From the NCBI GenBank assembly GCA_032622095.1, contig CP136063.1, forward strand, positions 280,295,426 to 280,359,425: 64,000 nt of DNA, written 5' to 3'. A program made the translations under genes and the position numbers. The notes beneath the pieces are model-generated. The model did no database searches. It was not told the origin of the DNA and saw only the letters and a list, made by a program, of their open reading frames with translations. This stretch comes from Siphonodentalium dalli (lineage: Eukaryota > Mollusca > Scaphopoda > Gadilida > Siphonodentaliidae). Positions within the stretch are counted from its first letter, which is position 1; the number at the start of each line of letters is the position of its first letter. Positions 1 to 11,569 of the stretch are shown in pieces.

Positions 1-141
1 TATGCTGTCTCATATATTCATCCCTAGATATTGAATCAAATAAAATACATGTGCATGCCACTGCCAAATAAATTGTGTTCTAAACATCGTAATATTTTTG
101 TCCCACAATATATATTTCTAGTGACGGAAATGTCTGTTGAG

Positions 142-325
142 TGGTGCCTTTTAACTTCTTAACCAAAGCAGAATTATGGGTAACTTTTCAGGATTTAGTC
201 GGAAATATGGCTTGTTGCCATTCATCGGAAAGCTCTCCCGAGAGCCATATTTCCGACTAAATCCTGAAAAGTTACCCATAATTCTGCTTTGGTTAAGAGG
301 TCGATTACTGAGGGCATTACTGTAT
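142..325. mobile_element. Palindromic MITE family A, copy 1 (loop-truncated)
   Basis: The arms read CAGAATTATGGGTAAC...GGAAATATGG at about 168-208 and return as the reverse complement at about 250-295, continuing outward into GGTTAAGAGGTCGATTACTGA. Compared with the copies at 45470, 53002 and 61098, this one lacks the inner return arm: the left arm runs on through TTGTTGCCATTCATCGG but its complement is missing. Full copies have outer ends ACAGTAATGCCCTAA / TTAGGGCATTACTGT. It has no coding capacity. Confidence 0.8.
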
Positions 326-730
326 GTCTATTATTCATTTGGAGGGAATTCAGGATACACCAACAGATAGAAAATATTCTAAGGGAACTACTTGTCACTT
401 AGTATTTAGTAAAGAACCTTTGACAAGCTAAGCTGTAGATATAAACTACATCAGTTATAACAAAAAAATGTTTCAAATGTCCGCTCTCAGAATTCTAATG
501 TACATGTATATACCTGTCAATATTCTAGTGGTGCAATCCTCAAACCATGCTGACACCCATCGGTCTCAATCATTCTTTCATTCCTTCTATTCATATTCTG
601 TGCTTGGACTGGGCTACAAGTGCATGAACAACTGATCTGAAATATAAGAAAAGTTGATTTAATTTTTGGTTTAACATGAAACGGCATACATTTTTAAATA
701 CTTTTCTGTCAGAAAAGAATATCTATAACA
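326..730. other. No recognised feature
   Basis: AT-rich sequence without a convincing ORF, hairpin or tandem repeat. Confidence 0.5.
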
Positions 731-1540
731 TCATTGGAATATTGAATAAAGAATGTGCATCATATAAGATGACATATGATATGGTGTGAGATGTGCTGCA
801 ATTGGTTTGGAATAAAAATTCATTTTTTCCATTTTGAGTTTTTGACCATCAGCCATGATTTTGGCCGAATAACCAAAAAATGACTCGATCTCATCCATGA
901 CAAATTTCACAATGATCTGACAAAAGATGCGACCTGTAACCCTGGCCAAAGGATTTAGTCATGCAAAGAGTAAAATCCAAGATGGCTGCCAGCGGCCATG
1001 ATTTTTGGCCTAACGACCCCACTAATGTAGCCGAATGACCCCAAAATTACTCATTCCCCATCTCCATGTCAATATTAACATCCGTGACAAATTTCATGAT
1101 GATCCAACCAAAGGTACGACCTGTAGGCTGCGCCAGAGAATTTAGTCATGCAAACAGTAAAATCTAAGATGGCTGCCAGTAGCCATTTTTTTGGCCGAAT
1201 GACCCCAAAGTTACTCGTTCGCATCTACATGTCATTGTTAACATCCGTGACAAATTTCATGATAATCAGAAGAACAGTACGACCTGTAGCCCGTGCTAAT
1301 GGATTGAATATTGAAATCCAAGATGGTCGCTGGCGGCCATGTTTTTTTTCTTCAGAATGACCCCAAAATGAACGGTTCTGGTCTAAATGTTGATATCAAC
1401 AGCTATGTCAAATTTCATAATGATCCGACCACAAGTAGCACCTGTAGCCTGTATTGTTGACGAATCACACACACACATACGCACACACAGACGACAAAGC
1501 CATGGCAATAGCTCAAACTTTACAAAGTAAAGTTCAGCTA
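731..1540 (-). repeat. Tandem-repeat family R, minus orientation
   Basis: About five diverged units of roughly 145-165 bp. Each holds the reverse complement of GGCTACAGGTCGTA, ATGAAATTTGTCA and CATCTTGGATTTTACTCT. The block closes at about 1490-1535 with a head that reads, on the minus strand, TTTAGCTGAACTTTACTTTG, an imperfect palindrome, then GCCATGGCTTTGTCGTC and a GTGTGT run. The same family in plus orientation is at 1690-1985 and 23479-25895. Short ORFs across it are by-products of the repeat. Confidence 0.85.
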
Positions 1541-1689
1541 ATAAAACAAATGGTTGGGTTAGTCTTAACTAACATATATGTGAGCCAGAGAGGCCCATTT
1601 CACATTTATTCTTCAGGGCGAAAACTATACCTGTGTTTCTGGTAATAAACGGTCATTGAAAAATATGGGTGGCCCAGGTGGGAAGGTGG

Positions 1690-1985
1690 TGTTTTCATTT
1701 TTAGCTCAACTTTACTTTGTAAAGTTTTAGCTATTGCCATGGCTTGGTATCGTCGTCTGTGTGTGTGTGTTTGTGTGTGACTCGTCAACAATTTCCTCTA
1801 GCATGGGCTACAGGTCGTACCTTTGGTCATTATAAAATTGGATCATTATAAAATTTGTCATAGCTGTTGGCATTGACATGTAGAGTCATTTTGGGGTCAT
1901 TCAGCAAAAAACATGGCCACCAGCAGCCATCTTGGATTTTACTCTTTGCATGACTAAATCCTTTGGCACAGGCTACAGGTCGTAA
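1690..1985 (+). repeat. Tandem-repeat family R, plus orientation
   Basis: Starts with the palindromic head TTTAGCTCAACTTTACTTTG, then GCCATGGCTTGGTATCGTCG, a GTGTGTGTGTG tract and about one and a half 150-bp units. With the block at 731-1540 it forms a head-to-head inverted pair around about 1540-1690. Confidence 0.85.
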
Positions 1986-1986
1986 C

Positions 1987-2222
1987 CCTTTTATGACTGG
2001 AGCCATGCTGGTTCAGCATTAATGATCCTGTGCCAGTGCATTCTATTATATATGGAGCCTCGAATATATAAGAGAATGCACTGGCTTATAAGGTCAAGGT
2101 AAATATTGTTAAGCCAATGAATTCTCTTAAATATAAGAGAATGCATTAATTCTCTTAAATATAAGAGAATGCATTGGAACAGGGTTTTCACAAAATTTCA
2201 AGATGCAGTCATGAAAGGGTTA
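1987..2222. mobile_element. Two-hairpin MITE, family B long form
   Basis: Ends are AACCCTTTTATGACTGGAG and GCAGTCATGAAAGGGTTAA, imperfect inverted repeats. Inside are two to three hairpins built on CCAGTGCATTCT...AGAATGCACTGG and CCAATG-ATTCTCTTA...TAAGAGAATGCATTGG. Related long copies lie at about 53421-53660, 57018-57205 and 60792-61054. The best-preserved copy is flanked by TTAA on both sides. Confidence 0.75.
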
Positions 2223-3779
2223 ACCCGAAGAAATTCACCTTGATAGTTGAAGTTTTGGACATCTTACTTCTACAAAGATATTAAACTTAAAATATCATGA
2301 CAAACCTATGTCTCATATACCGGTACTCGATAATTTCCTAACAGGTCACTGAACAGGTATTGGGGGGGGGGGGGTGGATATAAAAGAACCTGAGTATCCA
2401 ATTACCACCTAGTAGCTACATATGAGAAAAAATAAACTTATGATTTTATTGCTTATTATTGCTTTATATAGTCATGAAATGGTGAGAAATTAACTTTATT
2501 GAGTTGATTGTGTTGGTGTTTGGATGGATGGGTGCTACCCAAGTATGATCAGGCTGATTATAATCCCCCCCCCCCCACTCACGCAGAAGCTACATCAGGG
2601 AAATTTCCAGGGCTGTTTTGATAGCTGTTACAGGTATGGGTGCCCAAACTTGAGAAGCCCAAATGACCCCAAATTCCCAGTGGACAGTATTGAATCAACC
2701 TGAATTTTCAAGGCAATTCAACAATATTAAGCGCTGTATTAAAAAATCTGCAGTTGCAATACGGCCTTCATTTGCATGTTGAATTTTTAAATCAGAAATA
2801 TTATGTCCTATTTATAATATATGCGTCTGTATCTGTGTTGGTTCGGTGTAGAAGCCGTATTTTAAAGTTATATTGGGATACCGGTACATATCCTCTGCTG
2901 GAAACAGGTGTCCCCAAATTATCTCTGGATTCTTCCCTGAGCTACATATGAGAATGTTTGGACTATATAAAGCAAAATAAGTGATAATCAGGACTTGGTA
3001 TCTCCCCCAACTTAATAAACTTTTTCTCGGATGAAGTATGGTATATAAAGCAAAATAAGCGATAGATGATGTTTTGATCATATGCAGCTACTAGATGGGC
3101 GGCGGAGAAGATTCTCAGTCCTGGGTATCTCCCCCGAGTCCACCCCCTCACAAACCCAGACTCAACCAAATTTTTCTCAGATATAGTTAATTTCTTGCCA
3201 TATCATCACTATATAAAGCAAAATATGTGATTGTGAGGGTAAAATAAGTGGAAAAATATTATGTGGGTGGGAGATACCAATGTTGGTAGAGGAAAATTGT
3301 TCCACTTGTAGTCCACAATTTCCTAACAGGTACACAGGATATATATAACTGCATATGTTCAGCAGTTCTTATGATATTGGTTGGGGTAATGCATATTTTG
3401 GGAGGAGATATAACAAAACAAAAGACACCCATATGTAAGGCCAAGTGATAATCTGACTTGATTTGATTTGCTCTTAAAGTGCCTTAAGCGGAATTAATTT
3501 ATTTGCTCTTTTAAAAGTAAAATTCATCTATTTGAGCTTGAGCATAAATCAGATTGTCTAGAAATAAAAAAAGAGTGAATTAGACAGGAATTACAAATAG
3601 GTGGACTAGTATATATTATTAAATACATGTATGATAGTCTCATGTCTTATTTACACTTAAGCGCAAATGATGTGCGCTTAATTGAGCTCAAATAAATGTT
3701 TTTTTTACATAGAGCATAATTAAATGATTGGGTCTATGAACACCTTTCATGTATGGTACATATTCCAGATACAGATAAT
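2223..3779. other. No gene; homopolymers and a weak internal repeat
   Basis: Contains a G tract near 2360 and a C tract near 2566. TATATAAAGCAAAATA recurs at about 2966, 3048 and 3210, and GGTATCTCCCCC recurs nearby, which suggests an old tandem repeat of about 100-160 bp. Short ORFs here look random. Confidence 0.5.
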
Positions 3780-3783
3780 TTAA

Positions 3784-4293
3784 AGGTACGGTTGGCCTTG
3801 GCGGTGGGTATCCTGTGAAAATATTTCCACCCTTCGAAAACCGCCACAAAAATAAAGAACATCAAAATGTAGACAGACTTTGTCCATATACAAATAAGAA
3901 ATATCGCATAAACAGTATGTTATTGTCAAATGTTTGACCATTGTTATGTAAACAAAAGCATAAAAAGTTACTTTTCTGGTGTTTGTTTATATTATGATGG
4001 TAAACATAAAGAGCGTTCTTTGTTGGTGAATTCCTGATATGGAACTAATAAAGAGCGTTTATGCCATTTGTGTGTGTGATTAGCCAGTTCAAGAGTTGCA
4101 TTAATATTGTGCTGTCTTCTGTAACACAATCAGGCTCTTGCTTAGGTAAAATATTGTAGGTCTTTATGATAACATGCTGTTTACGTGATGGTCATGGTAT
4201 ATATGAACGAAACTGTATGCGTTTTAATGTTTTTCTGTTTACGGTGATTAGAACAAATATCAATATTTTCGACAACTAAGGCCTCACATGCCT
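3784..4293 (+). mobile_element. TTAA-flanked MITE, family T1, copy 1
   Basis: TTAA (3780-3783) then AGGTACGGTTGGCCTTGGCG; the other end is CACATGCCT followed by TTAA (4294-4297). The 510-bp interior matches the element at 38474-38995 in reverse orientation through blocks such as GACAGACTTTGT, AGTATGTTATTGTCAA and GGTAAACATAAAGAGCG. TTAA duplication is typical of piggyBac-type transposition. No transposase is encoded. Confidence 0.8.
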
Positions 4294-4297
4294 TTAA

Positions 4298-5202
4298 TAG
4301 CACTTTCAATGTGCAAATGATTTACGCTGTTTAACAGGTCATATGGTGAACCAACGATCGACCTTTATTAGACTAATCGCTATAGAATAGACCGATTGGT
4401 CATTCATCATATGCAGGCATTGGGGATCAGTCGAGTCACTCTGAACTGTTCTATAGTGGTAATTATATTACATCCAATACTTAAAAAGAGATAATTATAA
4501 TTTCTGTTGAAAGACACGGAATAATTATTTACTGAATATATTCAATATAAAGATAGACTGATCAGTTTTATACAGATCAACCAGTGGTTCACCGAGACCT
4601 GCAGATGATTGTTGAGCTTCGGTACATTCAATGCGATTATTAATAAACATGCAGGTCTGGGTGAACCACCAATAGATCTTTATTTAGACTAATCGATCTA
4701 ATATAGACTGGTCTAGCTTACACCACCTAGATGCATCTGAGATAAGGGGAGTCACACTAAACTGTTCCATGATATCGTTCAACTTGGTAACTACTTAAAA
4801 ACATTTGGATTTCTTTTGAGAGAATGAGAATATAAATAAACGTTTAAAAATCTTCAAACAAACACCATTTAAATATTCAAGAATTGGAGTGAGCACCTCT
4901 CGGCTACTGACAGTACTGACTCGGCATGTCAGTGTCAGCCATGTTTTATTGGATTTCGATCAATTGGTGTTCATCCAGACCTGATATTTAAATGTGAATT
5001 TGGGCTCCCTTTCCCATACAATTTAGTAAGACACAAACTTACGCAACCTTCCAAGTCTGCATGGGGTTGACATCAGCCGATATACTGCAACGTATTCATC
5101 GATCAGTTCATGCCAATAATGGAAACTAGTTTGTGACTCGTCTTCCATTCCAGATTAGACCCAGTTGAGTCACATACATGATATATACACATGTATGAGA
5201 CT
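4298..5202. repeat. Diverged interspersed repeat shared with the 28.1-29.8 kb region
   Basis: GAAAGACACGGAATAATTA (about 4509) and AAATCTTCAAACAAACAC (about 4847) recur in the same order at about 29648 and 29698. GGTCTGGGTGAACCACC at about 4654 recurs at about 28150, and GTGGTTCACCGAGACCTGCA at about 4582 is its near-inverse. No gene seen. Confidence 0.6.
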
Positions 5203-7343
5203 CAGATTGGGTCAGTAGTGGCCGGATCTGATGCTCATACCTTTTCTAATTACAGGCGACAAAGGACTCCTGGTCGCAGATTCTGCTTGGTTCTCTTATT
5301 ATGGTGACAATAAAGACAAGATTCCACCAAAAGTTCCGAAATCCGCGCCTTCATGAGCTAAAATAAAGACTTTTGTCATTTGTGCAAAAGAAATTGTTGT
5401 CTGTCTGTTTACGGAAGCGATATTTCACCACATGTTAATGCTGTTTGTCATGCGCAGTTCAATGTTTCATGATGGTCAATAAAACGTGTACTCCACCCCG
5501 AAGACGACTGTTGGAAATGTGTACTTGGAAGATATTATGGAAAAACTAAATTCTTTTGCTAAATGTTATGCTACTATGCCAATATATTACATATGTAATA
5601 AAAATATTACCGAAAAATTATCAACATATACTTTTTAATAGAATTGTTGCATCGAAAATATACTATTTAAAAAGTGTACTCCAAGCCAGAATGAGAAAAA
5701 GTGTAGCCGAGTTAGATCATGCTTTAATTATTACCCACTTCTACAAAATGTTGTATTATACTTTCAACAAGTTGTAGAAATATATTGGTGATATGAAGTA
5801 ATTATTTTATTCAGTGAAACATAATCAGTTCTCACATTTGTCATGGTGTCAAAAAATGACATACTCCGGCCCTGACGCCGACTCGGGGAAATTGTGTGTA
5901 TACCGGTACCGGTACTCGGAAGATATATGGTATAATTGCATCACTATACGGTATATATACTTATACCATTGTTAACTTCATTAAAAGTTGAACAAAACAA
6001 TCATTCTCCTATTATAATAAAGTGTACATCGAAATAGCATTAAAAAGTGTAGGCCTACTGCCCTACTCCGGATCCGACTCATACATTTGGCCAATATCGG
6101 GTTTTTTTTTTTCATTCAGTGTCTATTTGTTCAGTTTAATTACGGTACCTACTCTCGTCCTGTATCTGGGATTGGGATAAGCAGACTTCATGGTAGCCGT
6201 TTTGTTCTGGTTTTCTTTGTCCTGGTTTTCCCCCTGCACTAACAGCTACAAACTTGCACCATCATCTGGTCGTCCGTTGTTCGCACAGTAGTGAAACAAA
6301 CGCTATTTATTTATACCATATCAGGAATAGACTCACACGGAATGCTCTTTTCCAAAAGCAAATATTTTTAGGTGTAACATGTTTTCATATTAGCGAAACA
6401 AACGCTAATTATAATAACCTATTTAGTGACACTTTAGTGATAATATATCGCCATTTTATTGTTCATAAATAGGCCTAACAAATTTTGAGACTTTTTTTTA
6501 CCATACAGTCAAGACTGGTTTATAGCATTAGTCTGTTGCAGTAAATCGATTCTGATAACTAAAGCTTATTTTGAACAAATGTTGTTATTGTATATATATA
6601 CGCAATAGGCACACGAAAGCAAACCTTATGGGTGTTAGAATACAAACACAGTTCGCGCAGCTATCAATGCGCGACGATGTGATTATGTCATTTTTGACAC
6701 CATGCATGACAAATGTGAGAACTGATTATGTTTCACTGAATAAAATAATTACTTCATATCACCAATATATTTCTACAACTTGTTGAAAGTATAATACAAC
6801 ATTTTGTAGAAGTGGGTAATAAAGCATGATCTAACTCGGCTACACTTTTTCTCATTCTGGCTTGGAGTACACTTTTTAAATAGTATATTTTCGATGCAAC
6901 AATTCTATTAAAAAGTATATGTTGATAATTTTTCGGTAATATTTTTATTACATATGTAATATATTGGCATAGTAGCATAACATTTAGCAAAAGAATTTAG
7001 TTTTTCCATAATATCTTCCAAGTACACATTTCCAACAGTCGTCTTCGGGGTGGAGTACACGTTTTATTGACCATCATGAAACATTGAACTGCGCATGACA
7101 AACAGCATTAACATGTGGTGAAATATCGCTTCCGTAAACAGACAGACAACAATTTCTTTTGCACAAATGACAAAAGTCTTTATTTTAGCTCATGAAGGCG
7201 CGGATTTCGGAACTTTTGGTGGAATCTTGTCTTTATTGTCACCATAATAAGAGAACCAAGCAGAATCTGCGACCAGGAGTCCTTTGTCGCCTGTAATTAG
7301 AAAAGGTATGAGCATCAGATCCGGCCACTACTGACCCAATCTG
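5203..7343. mobile_element. Foldback-type element with 660-bp inverted arms
   Basis: The arm at 5203-5863 starts CAGATTGGGTCAGTAGTGGC and ends near AAAAATGACATA. It returns as an almost exact reverse complement at 6684-7343. The same 60-residue reading frame therefore appears on plus from 5556 and on minus from 6990. The 820-bp centre (5864-6683) is unrelated AT-rich sequence. I could not identify a convincing target duplication. It could be a long-TIR transposon with a deleted core or a foldback element; the near identity of the arms points to recent formation or gene conversion. Confidence 0.8.
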
Positions 7344-8460
7344 AAGCTCTAAAGAGTGTAAATCTTTAGAGCTTCCCTGGAGCTAATTCCAGATCATTCC
7401 AAATTCAACCTGCTGGCTGCTGTCAACTGTCTAGGATTACTTGAGTACCGGTACGATTAAACGGACACTGACCGTGGAATGTCGCATTTCCATATCACAT
7501 AAGCGTTGCGAGTATAATTTCTGCAATATATGCTGTCTTTGTGGTGCGAATTTCTCACATCAAACGTCGTTAACTTGCGAAGTAACAATGCGGAAGTTAC
7601 AATTTTTGGGTTTTCCCAACCCGGAGGTAAACAAATCAGACAGTGCTTAAAGTCACGCAGTCGGAGGACATCGCGTGGCGAGGGGACTGAACTCTGTTTT
7701 GCAACTTGCGATCGACGTACCACCGGTCATCTGAGTACTATCCCTTTAAGTAAAATAAATGACATCTATCGATGACCGGTAGATGGCGTTTATTTCACTT
7801 TAAAAAGTTAAATAAAGCGCCCACTATGGGAGTCATCTTGCAAACTAATAATTGCTCCCTTGGCACGTGCGCCTGGAGTGCTGTTCATTTTCGTGAGAAA
7901 GTTATCTCCCGTTGTGTATTACTACAGTCGTAGCCGGCTAGGCATGCGCAGTAGAAAGCTACAGAAAGCCAAACTATGGAGTTTGACAGAAAGCTGCAGC
8001 CGGCCACAGCTGGTGGTCACTAACTATTGTACCGCAACTCCGAACTTGGAATGTCGGCATAATGTTTGCATTATGTTGCTATATCAATTCACCAATGGTC
8101 TCGCTCGCTGCAGCAGGCACATTTGAAGCAATTAACACTCGTACTAAGTCCATGACTCCATAAATCTGATATTTAAAAGAGTATGATAAGTGATTATATC
8201 TCGATCTCAGCACAATAAGCATCAAACACAAACGCATCACACATTTTAGCAGTTTTCTCTGATTATTGCGGCAATGGCAGGGTGTGTGGAATGTTCTCAA
8301 TTTTATTGCATGAGGTTGGTGCTAATCTCATTCTGTCATCTATAATATCATAAAACACTCGCTGTCCTTATAACAAGGTCACATGTGGTTTGGTGGGATT
8401 TGGCGTTGGTCTCTAAACTGATTGGGGGGAAATCATTAATAACTCTTAACACCTGGTTGC
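7344..8460. other. No convincing gene; one copy of small palindromic element H
   Basis: Overlapping short ORFs on both strands (7441-7775, 7860-8126) match no family I know. A roughly 60-bp palindromic element at 7742-7803, with core ATCGATGACCGGTAGATGG and edges CTTTAAGTAAAATAAA / TTTATTTCACTTTAA, recurs at about 8470-8530. Confidence 0.45.
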
Positions 8461-8586
8461 ATTTTATTTTACTTAAGTAAAATAAATGACATCTATCGAT
8501 GACCGGTAGATGGCGTTTATTTCACTTAAGTGAAATAAACCCAAATGTTCATTTATTTTACTTAAGTAAAAAAGAATTTTACTTAA

Positions 8587-9169
8587 AGGGGTACTGTACG
8601 CCAAATGTTGTTGTTGGTTTCTATAGTCTCCGAGTCGGAGAATAAGGTAACAATTTGTCCATTATTTGAAAGTCTGTTGAGTACGAAGTCATGTTACGGA
8701 TGACAAATTTACCGGAATGCAAAAATACAAATTGTCGTTGTCGAGTAATTTTTGTAAAGTTTTCAACCAAATGAATCAAATAAAAGTTATATTATATGCA
8801 TACTAGTCCCATATAATCATTTAAGTTATTGTATCGTCGCTAGTCAGTGAGTGGCTTGCGTGTTCTCCCCGTATCATCATAATATTTTAAGCGATCGTGT
8901 GTGCGATCGGTTTAACAATCCAGTATCCCTCAATTACTGTTTTTGATTACGGTAATTCGTAATTTAATTGACGCCATTTTATGGCTCCAGTCATAAATTC
9001 AATTTATATCAAATTATTAACTTTTAAATTATTAAATTTTAAGATAGCCTATTAACCTGAGCGTTTACAGAATACATCTTCGACTCAAATTACTTATGTT
9101 TCTATATATTATCGATATTAGATCGTTGTTGTCACCGGAAATTTAATGAAAATGGCGTACAGTACCCCT
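8587..9169 (+). mobile_element. TTAA-flanked MITE, family T2, copy 1
   Basis: A 583-bp element between TTAA at 8583-8586 and 9170-9173. The TIR is AGGGGTACTGTACGCC, returning as GGCGTACAGTACCCCT. It starts ...AAATGTTGTTGTTGG and ends ...AATTTAATGAAAATGG. No transposase is encoded. The TTAA duplication and short TIR suggest mobilisation by a piggyBac-like enzyme (inference). Confidence 0.9.
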
Positions 9170-9274
9170 TTAAGTTAAATAAAAACTGTGTTTTATTTCA
9201 CTTAAGTAAAATTCTTTTTACTTAAGTAAAATAAAAAAAAGGGTGTAACATAATGGTAATTTTATTTCACTTAA

Positions 9275-9857
9275 AGGGGTACTGTACGCCATTTTCATTA
9301 AATTTCCGGTGACAACAACGATCTAATATCGATAATATATAGAAACATAAGTAATTTGAGTCGAAGATGTATTCTGTAAACGCTCAGGTTAATAGGCTAT
9401 CTTAAAATTTTATAATTTAAAAGTTAATAATTTGATATAAATTGAATTTATGACTGGAGCCATAAAATGGCGTCAATTAAATTACGAATTTCCGTAATCA
9501 AACAAAGTAATTGAGGGATACTGGATTGTTAAACCGATCGCACACACGATCGCTTAAAATATTATGATGATACGGGGAGAACACTCAAGCCACTCACTGA
9601 CTAGCGACGATACAATAACTTAAATGATTATATGGGACTAGTATGCCTATAATATAACTTTTATTTGATTCATTTGGTTGAAAACTGTACAAAAATTACT
9701 CGACAACGACAATTTGTATTTTTGCATTCCGGTAAATGTGTCATCCGTAACACTACTTCGTACTCAACAGACTTTCAAATAATGAAAAAATTGTTACCTT
9801 ATTCTCCGACTCGGAGACTATAGAAACCAACAACAACATTTGGCGTACAGTACCCCT
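9275..9857 (-). mobile_element. TTAA-flanked MITE, family T2, copy 2 (inverted)
   Basis: Also exactly 583 bp, between TTAA at 9271-9274 and 9858-9861, and a near-identical reverse complement of copy 1 with only a few substitutions (for example around ATGTGTCATCCGTAACACTA). The two copies lie about 105 bp apart and together form a 1.27-kb near-perfect inverted repeat. Confidence 0.9.
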
Positions 9858-10202
9858 TTAAGTAAAATTAGTGTGCGTTTTAATTTTACTTAAGTAAAAT
9901 AAATTGTCATTTAATTTTACTTAAGTCAAATAAAACCATGTAGATGGCGCTTTATTTCACTTAAGTAAAATAAAATGAAAACTTTATTTTACTTAAGTAA
10001 AATAAAATGTCATTTTATTTCACTTAAGTGAAATAAAGTGTCATTTTATTTTACTTAAGTAAAATTAATATTAATTAGCGGTTTGGCTTGCCATAGTTAC
10101 GTGGCTATATAGATGCAGTACGTAAGTTCAACTTATAGCTATCGCGCATGCATGCAGCTACAAATTATCTAAGTTTCGGTTTCAGTGACAACTTATATTA
10201 AA

Positions 10203-10279
10203 GGTTGTTGTCGTTGTTGTTTTTGTTGTTGTTGCTGGAATCCGATGATATGGGGACCATCGAATCGGATTGAGTACCT
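10203..10279. mobile_element. Short TTAA-flanked remnant, family T3
   Basis: TTAA (10199-10202), AGGTTGTTGTCG..., ending GATTGAGTACCT then TTAA. The right part, GGAATCCGATGATATGGGGACC, matches the right end of the full element at 55783-56251. The left end has no proper TIR, so this is an end-only derivative of 77 bp. Confidence 0.65.
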
Positions 10280-10283
10280 TTAA

Positions 10284-11560
10284 TTGTGTTCCGAAGAGGT
10301 GGAGTTTTTGGTACGGAAATATTAACGTACGGAAATAAAAGGGACAATTTTAAAGGTTACACTAATTGCCGCAAAAATATTAGAAGGTCGAGCTGGAAAT
10401 ATACGAAGAATTTGTGAGTTTTTATCGATATCCAATAACAAAACACTGTCTAGTTATTGATTACATTTGTTTATCTTTGATCTTCGGCAGTAAATATGAA
10501 GCAGAACTGCTTGTCATTGTCAAAGACCAGGGTTTTCCGGCAGGCCGGCTGGGGGTCCTCCCCACGGAACTGTCAGTGTCAGCAGGTCAGTAGCAACATT
10601 ACAAACTTTTTTGTATTTGAGATTTTGTTGAAATATTTTGGGTATTGTAGTAATTTAGAACATAAACATAACCATTTGATTTAGTTTCATTACTTAGAAT
10701 TGGTCTAAGTTAGAAAAATTGACTTTGAAAAAATTTCAGTTGTAAATGTAAGAGTCTTACTAAGACTAGTCCGCAAATCTGACTTTTATTATCAGAGCAA
10801 AGCTCCATAAAAGTCAGACAGGTATATTACTGTAAGCAGTACTCCGTCACCAATCATTGGTATGGATATTTACTCGACTTTTCACAAGCGATAACACACA
10901 CTAAAAAATATTATTTAACAACCAAAACTCCCACATACTTGTAGATCAGAGCTTCTAGTACATTTCTAGTGCGGTGTCAATGCATGTTTCAGATGTTAGT
11001 CGTGTCATTCTTCGCATAAAGCGAGAGCATATTTCTACCGCCTCGAACTTTCAGCCATTTTGTATTTGTAAAAATCCGTCAAAACAGTGAATAAGGAATC
11101 GGAAACGGAACGAACATTATAATTGGATTCCGGCTATAACATGTACTTGTTTGTTTCGAGTTTATTTTCGATTCAAATATTTTTTTAAACATGAGAAATA
11201 AACTTATTGATTATATATGTATATATGCATGTAACCATTTCATAATCACCATCGTCATCATCCGACATCAACATATTATTATTATTAAAATCATCATCGC
11301 CATGACATCATCATATATAATATCATCAAATCCATTTTTTTCAAGGGCGTGGCTAAAGTGCCTTATTAAGTGTCCAAATTATTATTCCAACCTCTTTCGT
11401 GAAGACCAAATTTTTTACATCATAATTGAGTAAGAATTTTCCAAATGACACCCTAACTTACCAACTGTCGTCAAATTGTAATATAAGGTAGCTATACGGT
11501 GACTTATCGGCGTATGTAATGTCGGCTTTAACTAATTGACGACTCTAAGACTATAATATT
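10284..11560. other. No recognised gene
   Basis: AT-rich, with ATC/ATT simple-sequence stretches around 11240-11320. A short hairpin, CTGACTTTTAT...ATAAAAGTCAG, lies at about 10781-10818. ORFs here are low-complexity. Confidence 0.5.
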
Positions 11561-11569
11561 CAGATAGTG

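Larger units (their letters stand above)
8461..10075. repeat. Array of short AAGTAAAAT palindromes hosting two TTAA elements
   Basis: TTTTACTTAAGTAAAA and variants such as TTTCACTTAAGTGAAA recur about a dozen times at 8461-8582, 9170-9270 and 9858-10075, each centred on CTTAAG. Every palindrome contains TTAA, the target of the two elements inserted at 8587 and 9275. Spacers often share AATAAA and TGTCATTTTA. Confidence 0.8.

Noticed and set aside
5556-6990. Two copies of a small conserved gene in the foldback arms
   Set aside because: The identical ORFs on opposite strands follow from the inverted arms; the peptide has no recognisable domain.
8461-10075. A CRISPR array in the CTTAAG palindrome region
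   Set aside because: Repeats are short, variable and irregularly spaced, the spacers repeat too, and the DNA is clearly animal nuclear sequence with introns.
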